A stretch of DNA of 32,469 nucleotides, taken from positions 1 to 32,469 of the forward strand of contig JABHIW010000045.1 of assembly GCA_018670825.1 (NCBI GenBank), read 5' to 3'. This stretch comes from Candidatus Scalindua sp. (lineage in GTDB: Bacteria; Planctomycetota; Brocadiia; Brocadiales; Scalinduaceae). The notes below the pieces were generated by a model. That model was not told the DNA's origin, searched no databases, and worked only from the letters and a program-made list of their open reading frames with translations. This document shows positions 1 to 7,994 of the stretch, piece by piece. The translations under genes and the position numbers were made by a program. Each line of letters begins with the position of its first letter. The first letter of the stretch is position 1.

Positions 1-1
1 A

Positions 2-925
2 TTAGGTAATATCGAATTCCCTCGTGATATTATCCCAAACTTAAATCAGGGTGCTACCGGTATAGGCTTGTATAGAACAGAATTCCTGTTTCTCGGCAGC
101 AATGAATCACCAACAGAAGAGGAACATTTTAAAGCCTATGCGCAAGCAGTGCAAGAGCTGGGAGACAAACCGTTAATTATCAGGACCGTTGATTTAGGTG
201 GAGACAAATTCTTCCCTGCAAATAGCAATACTGAACTTAATCCTTTTTTAGGCTGCAGATCTATTCGTTACTGTCTGGAACACCCAAACGTTTTTAAGTC
301 ACAGCTCAGGGCTATCTTAAGAGCCTCTGCGCTAGGTAATACAAAAATCATGTTCCCATTAGTCTCTTCTTTACAGGAGCTACGGAAGGCAAAGGTTATT
401 GTTAAGGAGGTAATGGAAGAGCTGAGTCAAAAAGGAATAGAATTTGACGAAAAAATAGAAATCGGAATTATGATTGAAGTGCCTTCTGCCGTTTTGGTGG
501 CTGATGACTTGGCAAAAGAGGTTGATTTCTTCAGTATAGGAACGAATGACCTCATTCAATACACTATGGCCGTAGACAGAAGCAATGAAAAAGTTGCCCA
601 CCTCTATTCTCCAGCTCACCCGGCAATCTTAAAATTACTGAAGATGACCATAAATGCTGCCGAGGAAAATAATATAAAGATTGGGATTTGCGGAGAAATG
701 GGCGGTGAAATTGAATACACTATATTATTGTTAGGGTTAGGGTTAAGAGAATTTAGCGTTGCACCGGCAATGATAATACCGGAAGTAAAGAAGATTATCA
801 GGTCCGTTACATATGAAAGAGCAAAGGAAGCCGCAGAAACGGTTTGTTCCTACAACGATCCTGCAAAAACTATAGAGTACCTCCGGAATATTGTTCGGGA
901 AATCATACCAGAATTAATATATTAA
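2..925 (+). CDS. ptsI: PTS enzyme I (phosphoenolpyruvate-protein phosphotransferase), C-terminal part, 5' truncated by window edge
   Basis: The protein transfers phosphate from PEP to HPr in the cytoplasm. About 308 residues of the PEP-binding TIM-barrel domain are visible. The reading frame is open from base 2 (LGNIEFPRDIIPN), so the TTG at 68 is internal and not the start. Visible family motifs are GIGLYRTEFLF, the RTVDLGGDK phosphate-binding segment, DFFSIGTNDLIQYTMAVDR (enzyme I signature 2), and GICGEMGG with the catalytic Cys at about residue 230 of the fragment. The N-terminal phospho-His and HPr-binding domains must lie upstream of the window. No sugar permease gene is nearby in the window, so a regulatory PTS is possible but is inference. 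The gene ends 186 bp before the next CDS. Confidence 0.96.
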   Translation, partial: LGNIEFPRDIIPNLNQGATGIGLYRTEFLFLGSNESPTEEEHFKAYAQAVQELGDKPLIIRTVDLGGDKFFPANSNTELNPFLGCRSIRYCLEHPNVFKSQLRAILRASALGNTKIMFPLVSSLQELRKAKVIVKEVMEELSQKGIEFDEKIEIGIMIEVPSAVLVADDLAKEVDFFSIGTNDLIQYTMAVDRSNEKVAHLYSPAHPAILKLLKMTINAAEENNIKIGICGEMGGEIEYTILLLGLGLREFSVAPAMIIPEVKKIIRSVTYERAKEAAETVCSYNDPAKTIEYLRNIVREIIPELIY

Positions 926-1018
926 GGTAAAAAGATGATTTGCCTTGCAGTGGAACTCAGTTTCTGTAATCTTGCTTTTTTTCGTCTTTTTGTAAGTCTA
1001 CCGAACTTGAAAATACTG

Positions 1019-1047
1019 TTGACAGATTAGATGTTTGGCACTAGAAT
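1019..1047 (+). promoter_or_regulatory. Sigma70-type promoter with overlapping inverted repeat
   Basis: TTGACA (1019-1024) and TAGAAT (1042-1047) are separated by exactly 17 bp: a 6/6 -35 box and a 5/6 -10 box. The start point would be near 1054, about 58 nt before the TTG of the next gene. A perfect 8-bp inverted repeat, GACAGATT (1021-1028) and AATCTGTC (1045-1052), overlaps both boxes and could be an operator. The likely targets are the TIGR03936-like gene, rng, rplU and rpmA. The boxes are seen in the sequence; function is inferred. Confidence 0.65.
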
Positions 1048-1111
1048 CTGTCTAAGTCTAATAAAATAAATAGGTTGATAAATATTTGATAAGTAAATTT
1101 TTTGCAATATC

Positions 1112-1729
1112 TTGAAAATTCAAGTTAAATTTTTAAAACAAGGAAGTCTGAGATTTATCTCTCATCATAACTTAATGAAGCTCTTCGAAAGGGCAATTTG
1201 TAGAGCAAGTATTTCTGTCAAAATGTCTGAAGGGTTTAATCCAAGACCTAAAATTGCCTACCCTTTAGCTCTGCCAGTTGGAATTAAAGGTATCGACGAA
1301 AAATTGGAAATGGAACTTTGTGAGTGGATGGAAGTTTCTGAAATAGAAACAAGGTTGAAAAAACAACTTCCAGAAAACATACAAGTTGCTTCCGTCGAGC
1401 CGGTTTCCAGCCATGTAAAATCTACGGTAAAGGATGTAACTTATGTGGTAAAACCGAAAGATGGCAAAATGCCAGAGGCAGGGAAAACAGACGAACTTTT
1501 ATCCAAAAATGAAGTAATAATACAAAGAAAAGGGAAAAAGCGAGCCTTTAACATCCGTACATCAATAGAGCGCATTGAAACGAACTCACAATCTATTGAT
1601 TTGGATCTGAAGATGACACCTGAAGGAATGGCTCGACCCGAAGAAGTATTATTACACCTAGGATTAAAAGCTGGCAAAGACTACGAAATTTCAGAAATAG
1701 TTAGAAAAAGAGTAAATCTCTTCTCCTAA
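1112..1729 (+). CDS. TIGR03936 / DUF2344 family protein (radical SAM-linked protein)
   Basis: The 205-residue protein begins with the characteristic DUF2344 segment: VKFLKQGSLRFISHHNLMKLFERA, then SEGFNPRPKIAYPLALPVGI. Its molecular role is not established. The family is usually encoded with, or fused to, a TIGR03960 radical SAM protein, next to rng, rplU, rpmA and obg. Here the neighbourhood downstream is preserved, but the radical SAM partner is not directly upstream. The start is TTG at 1112, because an in-frame stop lies at 1094-1096 and no ATG or GTG intervenes. No convincing Shine-Dalgarno is seen. The gene is 26 bp from rng and likely shares its transcript. Confidence 0.85.
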   Translation: MKIQVKFLKQGSLRFISHHNLMKLFERAICRASISVKMSEGFNPRPKIAYPLALPVGIKGIDEKLEMELCEWMEVSEIETRLKKQLPENIQVASVEPVSSHVKSTVKDVTYVVKPKDGKMPEAGKTDELLSKNEVIIQRKGKKRAFNIRTSIERIETNSQSIDLDLKMTPEGMARPEEVLLHLGLKAGKDYEISEIVRKRVNLFS

Positions 1730-1755
1730 AGCACCCTGTTAGCAAAAGGAATGTA

Positions 1756-3282
1756 ATGAAGAAGAGAATGTTAATAAATGTTGTAGAGCCTGAGGAAAGT
1801 AGAATCGCCATTCTAGAAGATGGGATCCTTGAAGAATTATATATAGAGAGGTTCTCGCGCGAACAAATTGCGGGAAATATATATAAAGGCCGTATTGTCA
1901 ATATAGAACCAAGCATAGAAGCTGCATTTGTAAACATCGGAATATCAAGAAACGGGTTCCTCCATGTTTCAGACGTTAAGAACAGTCGTAATAGTAATAA
2001 TGGAGAACAATCAGAGAATGCTGACAATACTGAAACAAAAGAGAAAAGATCAAGGATCAAGTCTCTAATAAGTACCGAACAGGAAGTACTTGTACAGGTT
2101 GTCAAAGAGGGAATCGGTAGCAAAGGGCCAAGTTTAACAACTAATGTCAGTATTCCTGGAAGATTTCTGGTACTTACACCTGAATCGACTCGTATAGGTG
2201 TTTCACGAAAAATTATAGATGAAGGCGAAAGAGCAAGACTAAAGCAGATTATTGAAGAATTAAAACCTCCTCCAAATTTAGGCCTGATCGTAAGAACTGC
2301 AGGAGAGCATCAAACAAAACGAGAACTTTTAAGAGATTTTAATTATCTTCGAAGATTGTGGAAGGTTATAGAGAATAAGGAAAAGAACGCTGAAATACCA
2401 TCCGTAATATACCAGGAAAGCGACTTGGTAATTCGTACGATTCGGGACATCTTTTCAACGGACATTAATGAAATAATCATTGATTCAGAAGCTGTCTTCA
2501 AAAAAATAAGATATTTTCTGCGTTTAATTATGCCCAGCTGCGTGAAGAAGCTGAAACTCTATAGTGATCACGAACCGTTATTTCATAAGTATGATATTGA
2601 ACGTGAAATAGAAAAAATAAACAAAAGGGAAGTCCGCCTCTCAAGAGGTGGTTCCATTGTAATTGAACAAACCGAAGCATTGGTCGCAATAGATGTAAAT
2701 AGTGGAAAATATAGAGAGGAAAGTGATCCGGAAAAAACCGCATTCAAAACAAACCTGAAAGCAGCAAAAGAAATTGCACGACAAGTCCGGCTAAGGGATA
2801 TTGGTGGAGTCATAATAGTTGACTTCATTGATATGAAAGAAGAAAAAAACATGAGGGCTGTTGAAAAAACGTTGGAAGCTGCGCTAAAAAGAGACCGTGC
2901 CAGAAAAAAGATGCTAAAAATATCTAGATTTGGTATTATCGAAATGACGCGGCAGCGTATAAGGCCCAGTCTTAAGTCGGTAATTTACGAAAGTTGCAAA
3001 AATTGTGGAGGTACAGGAGAAACAGAGACACTCGAAAGTACCTGTCTGAGCCTAATGAGGCAGATAAAATCAATGGTAAATAATTCTCAAATTCAAAAAA
3101 TAGAAATTACTACAAGTCATGTAGTCGCAGGATATTTACTAAACAAGAAAAGGAAAAAACTTACAGAACTTGAAGAGAAATTCTCAAAAAGCATTATCAT
3201 TAACGGTATAACCGGACATAGAACCGGCGAAGCAACAACTTATGGTACCGATAGTGAAGGAAAACATATTGCAACAAGATAA
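1756..3282 (+). CDS. rng: Ribonuclease G/E family endoribonuclease
   Basis: This single-strand-specific endoribonuclease acts in rRNA maturation and mRNA turnover. The 508-residue length fits RNase G and lacks the long C-terminal scaffold of RNase E. An S1 domain occupies roughly residues 38-120 (GNIYKGRIVNIEPSIEAAFV and GFLHVSDV). The DNase I-like catalytic region carries the two Mg-binding aspartates at about D313 (VAIDVNSG) and D356 (IIVDFIDM). The Zn-link cysteines are C414 and C417 (CKNCGGTG). An AAGGA sequence lies 5 nt before the ATG. Linkage to L21, L27 and Obg genes is the commonly seen arrangement. Confidence 0.95.
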   Translation: MKKRMLINVVEPEESRIAILEDGILEELYIERFSREQIAGNIYKGRIVNIEPSIEAAFVNIGISRNGFLHVSDVKNSRNSNNGEQSENADNTETKEKRSRIKSLISTEQEVLVQVVKEGIGSKGPSLTTNVSIPGRFLVLTPESTRIGVSRKIIDEGERARLKQIIEELKPPPNLGLIVRTAGEHQTKRELLRDFNYLRRLWKVIENKEKNAEIPSVIYQESDLVIRTIRDIFSTDINEIIIDSEAVFKKIRYFLRLIMPSCVKKLKLYSDHEPLFHKYDIEREIEKINKREVRLSRGGSIVIEQTEALVAIDVNSGKYREESDPEKTAFKTNLKAAKEIARQVRLRDIGGVIIVDFIDMKEEKNMRAVEKTLEAALKRDRARKKMLKISRFGIIEMTRQRIRPSLKSVIYESCKNCGGTGETETLESTCLSLMRQIKSMVNNSQIQKIEITTSHVVAGYLLNKKRKKLTELEEKFSKSIIINGITGHRTGEATTYGTDSEGKHIATR

Positions 3283-3291
3283 ATTTTGCAA

Positions 3292-3330
3292 ACCGTTCAA
3301 CTATTCACCTGAATAACATTATAGAACGGT
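3292..3330 (+). other. Inverted repeat in the rng-rplU intergenic leader
   Basis: ACCGTTC (3292-3298) pairs with GAACGGT (3324-3330) and encloses a smaller palindrome, TATTCA-CC-TGAATA (3302-3315). No U-run follows directly, so it is a poor terminator. It lies about 60 nt upstream of rplU and could be an mRNA processing or L21-leader structure. Only the inverted repeat itself is seen. Confidence 0.35.
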
Positions 3331-3389
3331 ATAAAATAAATTAACTTAAATACTCACTAAAGAGAGAATATTGAAAGGAGAAATGAGTA

Positions 3390-3704
3390 ATGTATGCTGT
3401 AATAAAAGAACGCGGAAAGCAATATAAGGTTGAGCCGGGTCAAAGTATAGAAATTGATTTAAAAGAGGATACCAAAAAAGGTGATACACTTGAACTCACA
3501 GACGTATTAATGGTATCGAAAGATGGGGCAACGCAAATAGGAGCACCAACTGTTGAAAATGCAAAAGTTATATCTGAAGTCCAGGGACATACAAAAGGAA
3601 AGAAACTGGTAATAATGAAATTCCGTCGCCGTAAAGACTCCAGAACAAAAAACGGGCATAGACAAAAATATACAAAAATAAAAATAAAAGAAATTATTTC
3701 CTGA
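3390..3704 (+). CDS. rplU: 50S ribosomal protein L21
   Basis: This is a large-subunit ribosomal protein that contacts 23S rRNA. The 104-residue length is normal. It opens with the conserved MYAVIKERGKQYKVEPGQ and ends in the basic segment KKLVIMKFRRRKDSRTKNGHRQKYTKIKI. A good Shine-Dalgarno (AAAGGAG) precedes the ATG. It is 46 bp upstream of rpmA, the almost universal pairing of L21 and L27. Confidence 0.97.
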   Translation: MYAVIKERGKQYKVEPGQSIEIDLKEDTKKGDTLELTDVLMVSKDGATQIGAPTVENAKVISEVQGHTKGKKLVIMKFRRRKDSRTKNGHRQKYTKIKIKEIIS

Positions 3705-3750
3705 TCTTCAAGTTATACTTAAAATTTTTTTGTTACACAAGGAGTAAAAA

Positions 3751-3993
3751 ATGGCTCATAAAAAAGGACAAAGCTCGACTAGAAACGGAAGAGATAGTAA
3801 TGCACAACACCGGGGTATTAAACATTACGGTGGAGAACTGGTTAAATCCGGTTCGATTCTTATCAGACAATGCGGAACAAAATTCAAGCCTGGTACAAAT
3901 GTCGGATGCGGAAACGACTATACATTATTTACCAAGGTAGACGGAAGAGTCAAATTTGAAACTGGCCGTCGTGTTAGCGTACATCCTATATAA
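3751..3993 (+). CDS. rpmA: 50S ribosomal protein L27
   Basis: L27 lies near the peptidyl-transferase centre, where its N-terminal tail contacts the P-site tRNA. The 80-residue protein begins [19 protein letters not shown], so no cleavable N-terminal extension of the Firmicutes type is present. It continues with the typical [19 protein letters not shown] and VKFE. The Shine-Dalgarno AAGGAG is well placed. The gene is followed by a strong intrinsic terminator, closing the ribosomal unit. Confidence 0.97.
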   Translation: MAHKKGQSSTRNGRDSNAQHRGIKHYGGELVKSGSILIRQCGTKFKPGTNVGCGNDYTLFTKVDGRVKFETGRRVSVHPI

Positions 3994-4027
3994 CAAAACG
4001 TGTTGTTAACCGCAGTACATCAAAATT

Positions 4028-4052
4028 AAGGGAGCGAGAAGCTCCCTTTTTT
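4028..4052 (+). terminator. Rho-independent terminator after rpmA
   Basis: AAGGGAGC (4028-4035) pairs with GCTCCCTT (4041-4048) around a 5-nt loop, and the tract continues as T to 4052. This is a strong intrinsic terminator. It ends only 15 nt before the obgE ATG, so obgE must rely on read-through or on a promoter inside or just after the hairpin. Confidence 0.85.
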
Positions 4053-4054
4053 CA

Positions 4055-4060
4055 TATAAT
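4055..4060 (+). promoter_or_regulatory. Perfect -10 box directly before obgE, possible leaderless start
   Basis: A TATAAT hexamer follows the terminator and ends 7 nt before the obgE ATG. Standard spacing puts +1 at about 4067, one base before the start codon, which would make a leaderless message. No good -35 is visible at 16-18 bp, and there is no Shine-Dalgarno between the hairpin and the ATG. This is a suggestion from spacing only. Confidence 0.4.
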
Positions 4061-4067
4061 AGTAATT

Positions 4068-5129
4068 ATGTTTATAGATGAAGTAAGGATTTATGTAAAA
4101 GGTGGCGATGGTGGTGATGGCTGCGTAAGCTTTCGCCGTGAAAGGTTTATTCCTCGCGGTGGGCCTAATGGAGGCGATGGAGGCAAAGGTGGCGATGTCA
4201 TAATACGAGCCTGTAAAGAAATCGATACATTACTGGACATAACTTCAAAAGTTAAATGTATTGCAGAGGACGGAGGGAAAGGAGGGAACCGCAACAAAAA
4301 TGGCAAGAACGGAAAAGACTTAATCATTAACGTTCCTAAAGGAACGCTGATAAAGGACCTGAAATCAGGACGGACGATAAAAGATTTAAAAGAAAATGAA
4401 GAGTCTATAAAAATTGCAAGAGGAGGGAGAATGGGAAGGGGGAATGCCTATTTCAAATCTTCAACTAACCAGACTCCACGTATTGCCGAAGAAGGAAGAA
4501 ATGGCATGGACCGCTGGCTTAGACTTGAATTAAAACTCATTGCGGATGTAGGTATAATTGGATTGCCCAATGCCGGAAAGTCTACATTCCTTTCAAGAAT
4601 CTCATCTGCACATCCTAAAATTGCGGATTATCCGTTCACTACTTTGCAACCGCAATTGGGAATTGTAGAATTAGAAGATTACAAGAGATTAGTTTTTGCG
4701 GATATTCCCGGGCTTATAGAAGGAGCACATAGCGGCTCAGGCTTGGGCAACACATTTCTACGACACATAGAAAGGACCAGGGTCATTGTTCATTTAATAG
4801 ATATCTCTGCAACTGATCTACTGAATACATACAATCTGATCAGGAATGAGCTGACGCTTTTCAGCTCAAAATTAAGTGAAAAAAAAGAAATAGTAGCCAT
4901 AAATAAATCAGATATTTTAGACATGGAAACCAGTCTTAAAATAGCAGAAGACCTTAGCAAGAAAATATCCAAACCCGTACACTTAGTCTCAGCGGTATCA
5001 GGTAATAATGTGAAAAACCTGATTAGAACAGCTTCAAATTTAATTGATAAGGAAAATGAAGAAGAACTTTTAAACCTGTCATTCCCTGTCGATCATGAAA
5101 CAGTCGGCAAAAAGGGATTAACATTTTAA
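4068..5129 (+). CDS. obgE: Obg-family GTPase ObgE/CgtA
   Basis: This essential GTPase is involved in 50S subunit assembly and stress control. Residues 1 to about 160 form the glycine-rich Obg fold (YVKGGDGGDGCVSFRRERF, GGPNGGDGGKGGDV). The G domain follows with G1 GLPNAGKST (about 165-173), G2 in DYPFTTLQP, G3 DIPGLIEGA, G4 NKSD and a G5-like VSAVSG. The 353-residue length lacks the extra C-terminal OCT domain found in some Firmicutes. No Shine-Dalgarno is seen; the ATG lies just after a terminator and a TATAAT box. The next gene, coaX, begins 31 bp downstream. Confidence 0.96.
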   Translation: MFIDEVRIYVKGGDGGDGCVSFRRERFIPRGGPNGGDGGKGGDVIIRACKEIDTLLDITSKVKCIAEDGGKGGNRNKNGKNGKDLIINVPKGTLIKDLKSGRTIKDLKENEESIKIARGGRMGRGNAYFKSSTNQTPRIAEEGRNGMDRWLRLELKLIADVGIIGLPNAGKSTFLSRISSAHPKIADYPFTTLQPQLGIVELEDYKRLVFADIPGLIEGAHSGSGLGNTFLRHIERTRVIVHLIDISATDLLNTYNLIRNELTLFSSKLSEKKEIVAINKSDILDMETSLKIAEDLSKKISKPVHLVSAVSGNNVKNLIRTASNLIDKENEEELLNLSFPVDHETVGKKGLTF

Positions 5130-5160
5130 TATTCTTATCTTATCAGAATTCCAAATCCCT

Positions 5161-5910
5161 ATGATCCTGGCAGTTGACATTGGAAACACAAACATTACCA
5201 TCGGTAGCTTTGTAGGCAATAAGCTTATTTCACATTTTTGTGTAGACACTCAGAGTTTAATTAATCAAAAAACAGCAAACCCCATTAAAGCATCCCTACT
5301 AAATGAAAGTGAAAATATATTAGTAGCCTCAGTAAACCCCGACATAGAACCAACTTTTTACAAATCCATAGGCAAAAAGCATAAAAAGAAAATACTAAAG
5401 ATAGGCAGAGAAATACAGCTAAGATTACCGATACTTGTTGAAAATCCGCAAACAGTTGGTATTGACCGGTTACTAAATGCACTTGCCGCATATAAACGAA
5501 CCAAAACCTCTACCATAGTTATTGATTTTGGCACTGCAATAACAATTGACATAGTGTCCAAAAACGGTGAGTTCACGGGTGGTCTAATACTCCCTGGAAT
5601 AAGGACAAGCGCTTATGCCCTGAATAAACAAACAGCACTTTTACCAGAAGTAGATATAAAAAGACCTGCAAGGATTATCGGAAAAAATGCGGAAGATGCC
5701 ATTAAAGCAGGAATCTATTTCGGAACTGCTGGTTCAGTAATCCACATAATAAAAGAGGTGCGCAGGATTTATGGAGATTTGAAGTATACAATTGCAACTG
5801 GGGGAGACTCAAAATTATTTAAAAAAGATATTCCGGAAATTGACAAATTTGTTCCATGTTTAACACTGGAAGGAATAAGGTTGGCTTTTAAAGAAAATCT
5901 TAAATCATAG
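5161..5910 (+). CDS. coaX: Type III pantothenate kinase
   Basis: CoaX phosphorylates pantothenate in the first step of coenzyme A synthesis, using the ASKHA fold. Visible motifs are the N-terminal phosphate-binding MILAVDIGNTN (D6, N9, T10), VGIDRLLNALAAY near residue 100, and the second phosphate motif VIDFGTAITIDIV followed by GGLILPG near residue 140. The 249-residue length is typical. No Shine-Dalgarno is seen before the ATG. The gene is 31 bp after obgE and converges with the TPR gene, whose stop lies only 7 bp away. Confidence 0.94.
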   Translation: MILAVDIGNTNITIGSFVGNKLISHFCVDTQSLINQKTANPIKASLLNESENILVASVNPDIEPTFYKSIGKKHKKKILKIGREIQLRLPILVENPQTVGIDRLLNALAAYKRTKTSTIVIDFGTAITIDIVSKNGEFTGGLILPGIRTSAYALNKQTALLPEVDIKRPARIIGKNAEDAIKAGIYFGTAGSVIHIIKEVRRIYGDLKYTIATGGDSKLFKKDIPEIDKFVPCLTLEGIRLAFKENLKS

Positions 5911-5917
5911 AATTTTG

Positions 5918-6433
5918 CTAAACTAATTTCTCTAATGATTTTTTTAACTTAGTAATCAGTACTTTATAGAGCTCTTCATCTCTCAAGTTATCCAAGTCAC
6001 TGTCATTTTCCAAATACATCAAATCATCGTAACCAAAATCTAACGCCTTCTCTAGAGATTCCAATGATTTATTAAGCCTTCCCAACAATGACAAACTACA
6101 TGCAAGATTGTAGTACACGAGAGGATCTTCGGGTCTTAATCTCGACAATTTGAAATCTGCCTCCAATCCTTTCTCATACATCCCGGTAGCGGTATATGCA
6201 TTACCAAGATACATCAGGCACTCTACATAAGTAGGGTATTTTTCAAGAACACCCTCCATAAACCAAATGGTAAACTCATCATCAGTTTTTTGGAATTCTG
6301 GTGTTTTTAAATCAAACCTGTATTCTGGAATTTCTAACCTCATTTGATAAGTAGAAAAATATTTTTTTTCAGCGAATACCCAACGCATAGCTTGCTTTAG
6401 TCTATTGCAAATCAATATATTGTCAAGCATCAT
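5918..6433 (-). CDS. TPR-repeat protein of unknown function
   Basis: The 171-residue protein has no signal peptide or membrane segment. Tetratricopeptide-like helices run through the middle and C-terminus: YVECLMYLGNAYTATGMYEKGLEADFKLSRLRPEDPLVYYNLACSL is split over two repeats and LLGRLNKSLESLEKALDFG forms another. Such proteins act as protein-binding scaffolds; no partner is evident. The start is uncertain. The outer ATG at 6433 has no Shine-Dalgarno. An internal ATG at 6388 lies 4 nt downstream of the predicted start of a TTGACA-N16-TAGACT promoter, so the protein may begin MRWVFAEKKYF. Confidence 0.7.
   Translation of the reverse strand: MMLDNILICNRLKQAMRWVFAEKKYFSTYQMRLEIPEYRFDLKTPEFQKTDDEFTIWFMEGVLEKYPTYVECLMYLGNAYTATGMYEKGLEADFKLSRLRPEDPLVYYNLACSLSLLGRLNKSLESLEKALDFGYDDLMYLENDSDLDNLRDEELYKVLITKLKKSLEKLV
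6399..6426 (-). promoter_or_regulatory. Possible promoter of the TPR gene (inside the 5' end of the longest reading frame)
   Basis: On the - strand TTGACA (6426-6421) and TAGACT (6404-6399, 4/6) are 16 bp apart. Predicted +1 is about 6392, 4 nt before the ATG at 6388. If real, the ATG at 6433 is not used. The evidence is box matching only. Confidence 0.35.
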
Positions 6434-6495
6434 TTAAAAAAATTGCGTCGACAATTTAATCATGATTGTTGCCAATAGTGCTTATGCCTTTCACC

Positions 6496-6524
6496 TTGAC
6501 ATATTTCTGTGCGAAAAGTAGAAT
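6496..6524 (+). promoter_or_regulatory. Sigma70-type promoter of the sucCD-kor operon
   Basis: TTGACA (6496-6501), a 17-bp spacer and TAGAAT (6519-6524) form the same box pair as the promoter at 1019-1047. The predicted start near 6531 gives an untranslated leader of about 290 nt before sucC. No other + strand gene lies between, so sucC is the natural target. Confidence 0.6.
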
Positions 6525-6530
6525 TTATGC

Positions 6531-6824
6531 TTCATTAACTTTTTATGTCGCAAAACCAATGTGAGTACACCAAGGGGCGTTAGTTCTAATGTGCTGTAGA
6601 ATATTAAAGTGATGAGAATGAGAAAAGAGAGCAAACAAAAAAGCTCCATCATGACATAGAAATTTTTCACAAACTAAAGAAAGCTTTAAAAGGATAAGAT
6701 GGTCCTTACAATTTTTTATCCATCCCTGTCTGCCAGATAAATCTTTCTGGGGAGAAAGACACATTTGGGCTGGCATATAAATATAGTAATCCAATTTTTA
6801 TAACTCAAAAGATTAGGACTACCG
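6531..6824 (+). promoter_or_regulatory. Long leader of the sucC operon with alternative hairpins
   Basis: No convincing gene lies in this stretch. Near its 3' end two mutually exclusive hairpins overlap: CCAGA (6733-6737) with TCTGG (6746-6750), and TCTTTCT (6742-6748) with AGAAAGA (6753-6759) around a GGGG loop. Further upstream AAGGA (6690-6694) pairs with TCCTT (6703-6707) ahead of a T-run at 6712. I do not recognise a known riboswitch class. Regulation is speculative. Confidence 0.3.
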
Positions 6825-7994
6825 TTGAAACTATACGAATATCAGGCAAAAAATATCCTTCACAAATATAATATAAATGTCCCTAAAGGAGAAGTGGTCA
6901 CCAATGCAGAAGATGCATTAATAATATACAACCAATTGGGGGCAGGAAAATGCGTTATAAAATCGCAAGTCCTTGCAGGTGGCAGAGGGAAAGGTGGTGG
7001 CGTAAAAATAATTGAAACTCCGGAAGAAGTAAAGACATTTACTTCTAAAACAATCGGTTCTCGCTTAATAACTGCCCAGACAGGTGAGAAGGGGATACTG
7101 GTAAACAAGGTTCTTGTAGCAGAAGCCATTAATATAAAAAAAGAATTATACCTGGCCATCTCAATAGACAGGAGTACTTCCAAAATCACCATTATAAGCA
7201 GTACAGAGGGAGGGACTGAAATAGAGGAAGTCTCCGCTAAAACACCTCATAAAATTTTTAAAGAGCAAATCAATCCTTTATTGGGTATTCGTAATTTCCA
7301 GGCACGCCAAATAGCAATTAACCTGGGCTTGACAGGCCCTCTGTTAACGAAAGCATCCAGCCTGCTCAAAACCCTGTTCAAGGTATTCATTGAAAATGAT
7401 TGCTCTCTTCTTGAAATAAACCCACTGGTTTTAACACCGGATGATGAGATAGTGGCCCTGGATATAAAAATGGAGATTGACGATAACGCCCTCTTCCAAC
7501 ACAAAGAGCTTTTAGAAATAAAGGAACTTTCAGACGTCAGTAGCGCTGAGAATATGGCATCAGATGCAGGACTTAGCTACATTGGACTGGATGGCAATAT
7601 CGGCTGCCTGGTGAATGGCGCTGGCCTGGCAATGGCCACAATGGACATTATCAAACTCTATGGTGGAGAACCCGCAAATTTCCTGGACGTTGGAGGTGAT
7701 GCCTCGGTTGAAAAGGTCACAACCGCATTTGAAATAATCTTTACCGACCCTCATGTTTCAGGCGTATTAGTAAATATTTTTGGTGGTATCATGAAGTGCG
7801 ATATTGTCGCCGAGGGGGTTATCCATGCCATTGAGAAAGTTGATATTAAAGTGCCACTCGTAGTCAGATTGGAAGGTACTAATGTTGAAATCGCCAGAAA
7901 AATATTAGATGATTCTAAACTTAACATAATATTTGCGGATAGCATGAAAGATGCGTCTGAAAAAATAATCAACGCAGTAAATAGGAAAAAATGA
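6825..7994 (+). CDS. sucC: Succinyl-CoA synthetase (ADP-forming) beta subunit
   Basis: With SucD this enzyme interconverts succinyl-CoA and succinate while making or using ATP or GTP in the cytoplasm. The 389-residue length matches the family. It begins [22 protein letters not shown], the start of the ATP-grasp domain, followed by the glycine-rich [12 protein letters not shown] nucleotide-binding stretch. [28 protein letters not shown] and the C-terminal CoA-ligase segment ([29 protein letters not shown]) follow. The start is TTG at 6825. The stop overlaps the sucD start (ATGA), implying translational coupling. The co-transcribed kor genes make 2-oxoglutarate metabolism the likely context. 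Confidence 0.96.
   Translation: MKLYEYQAKNILHKYNINVPKGEVVTNAEDALIIYNQLGAGKCVIKSQVLAGGRGKGGGVKIIETPEEVKTFTSKTIGSRLITAQTGEKGILVNKVLVAEAINIKKELYLAISIDRSTSKITIISSTEGGTEIEEVSAKTPHKIFKEQINPLLGIRNFQARQIAINLGLTGPLLTKASSLLKTLFKVFIENDCSLLEINPLVLTPDDEIVALDIKMEIDDNALFQHKELLEIKELSDVSSAENMASDAGLSYIGLDGNIGCLVNGAGLAMATMDIIKLYGGEPANFLDVGGDASVEKVTTAFEIIFTDPHVSGVLVNIFGGIMKCDIVAEGVIHAIEKVDIKVPLVVRLEGTNVEIARKILDDSKLNIIFADSMKDASEKIINAVNRKK

Noticed and set aside
6543..6794. 83-residue open frame on the - strand upstream of sucC
   Set aside because: No recognisable motif or ribosome site; it lies antisense to the sucC leader behind a strong + strand promoter and has an unnatural composition.
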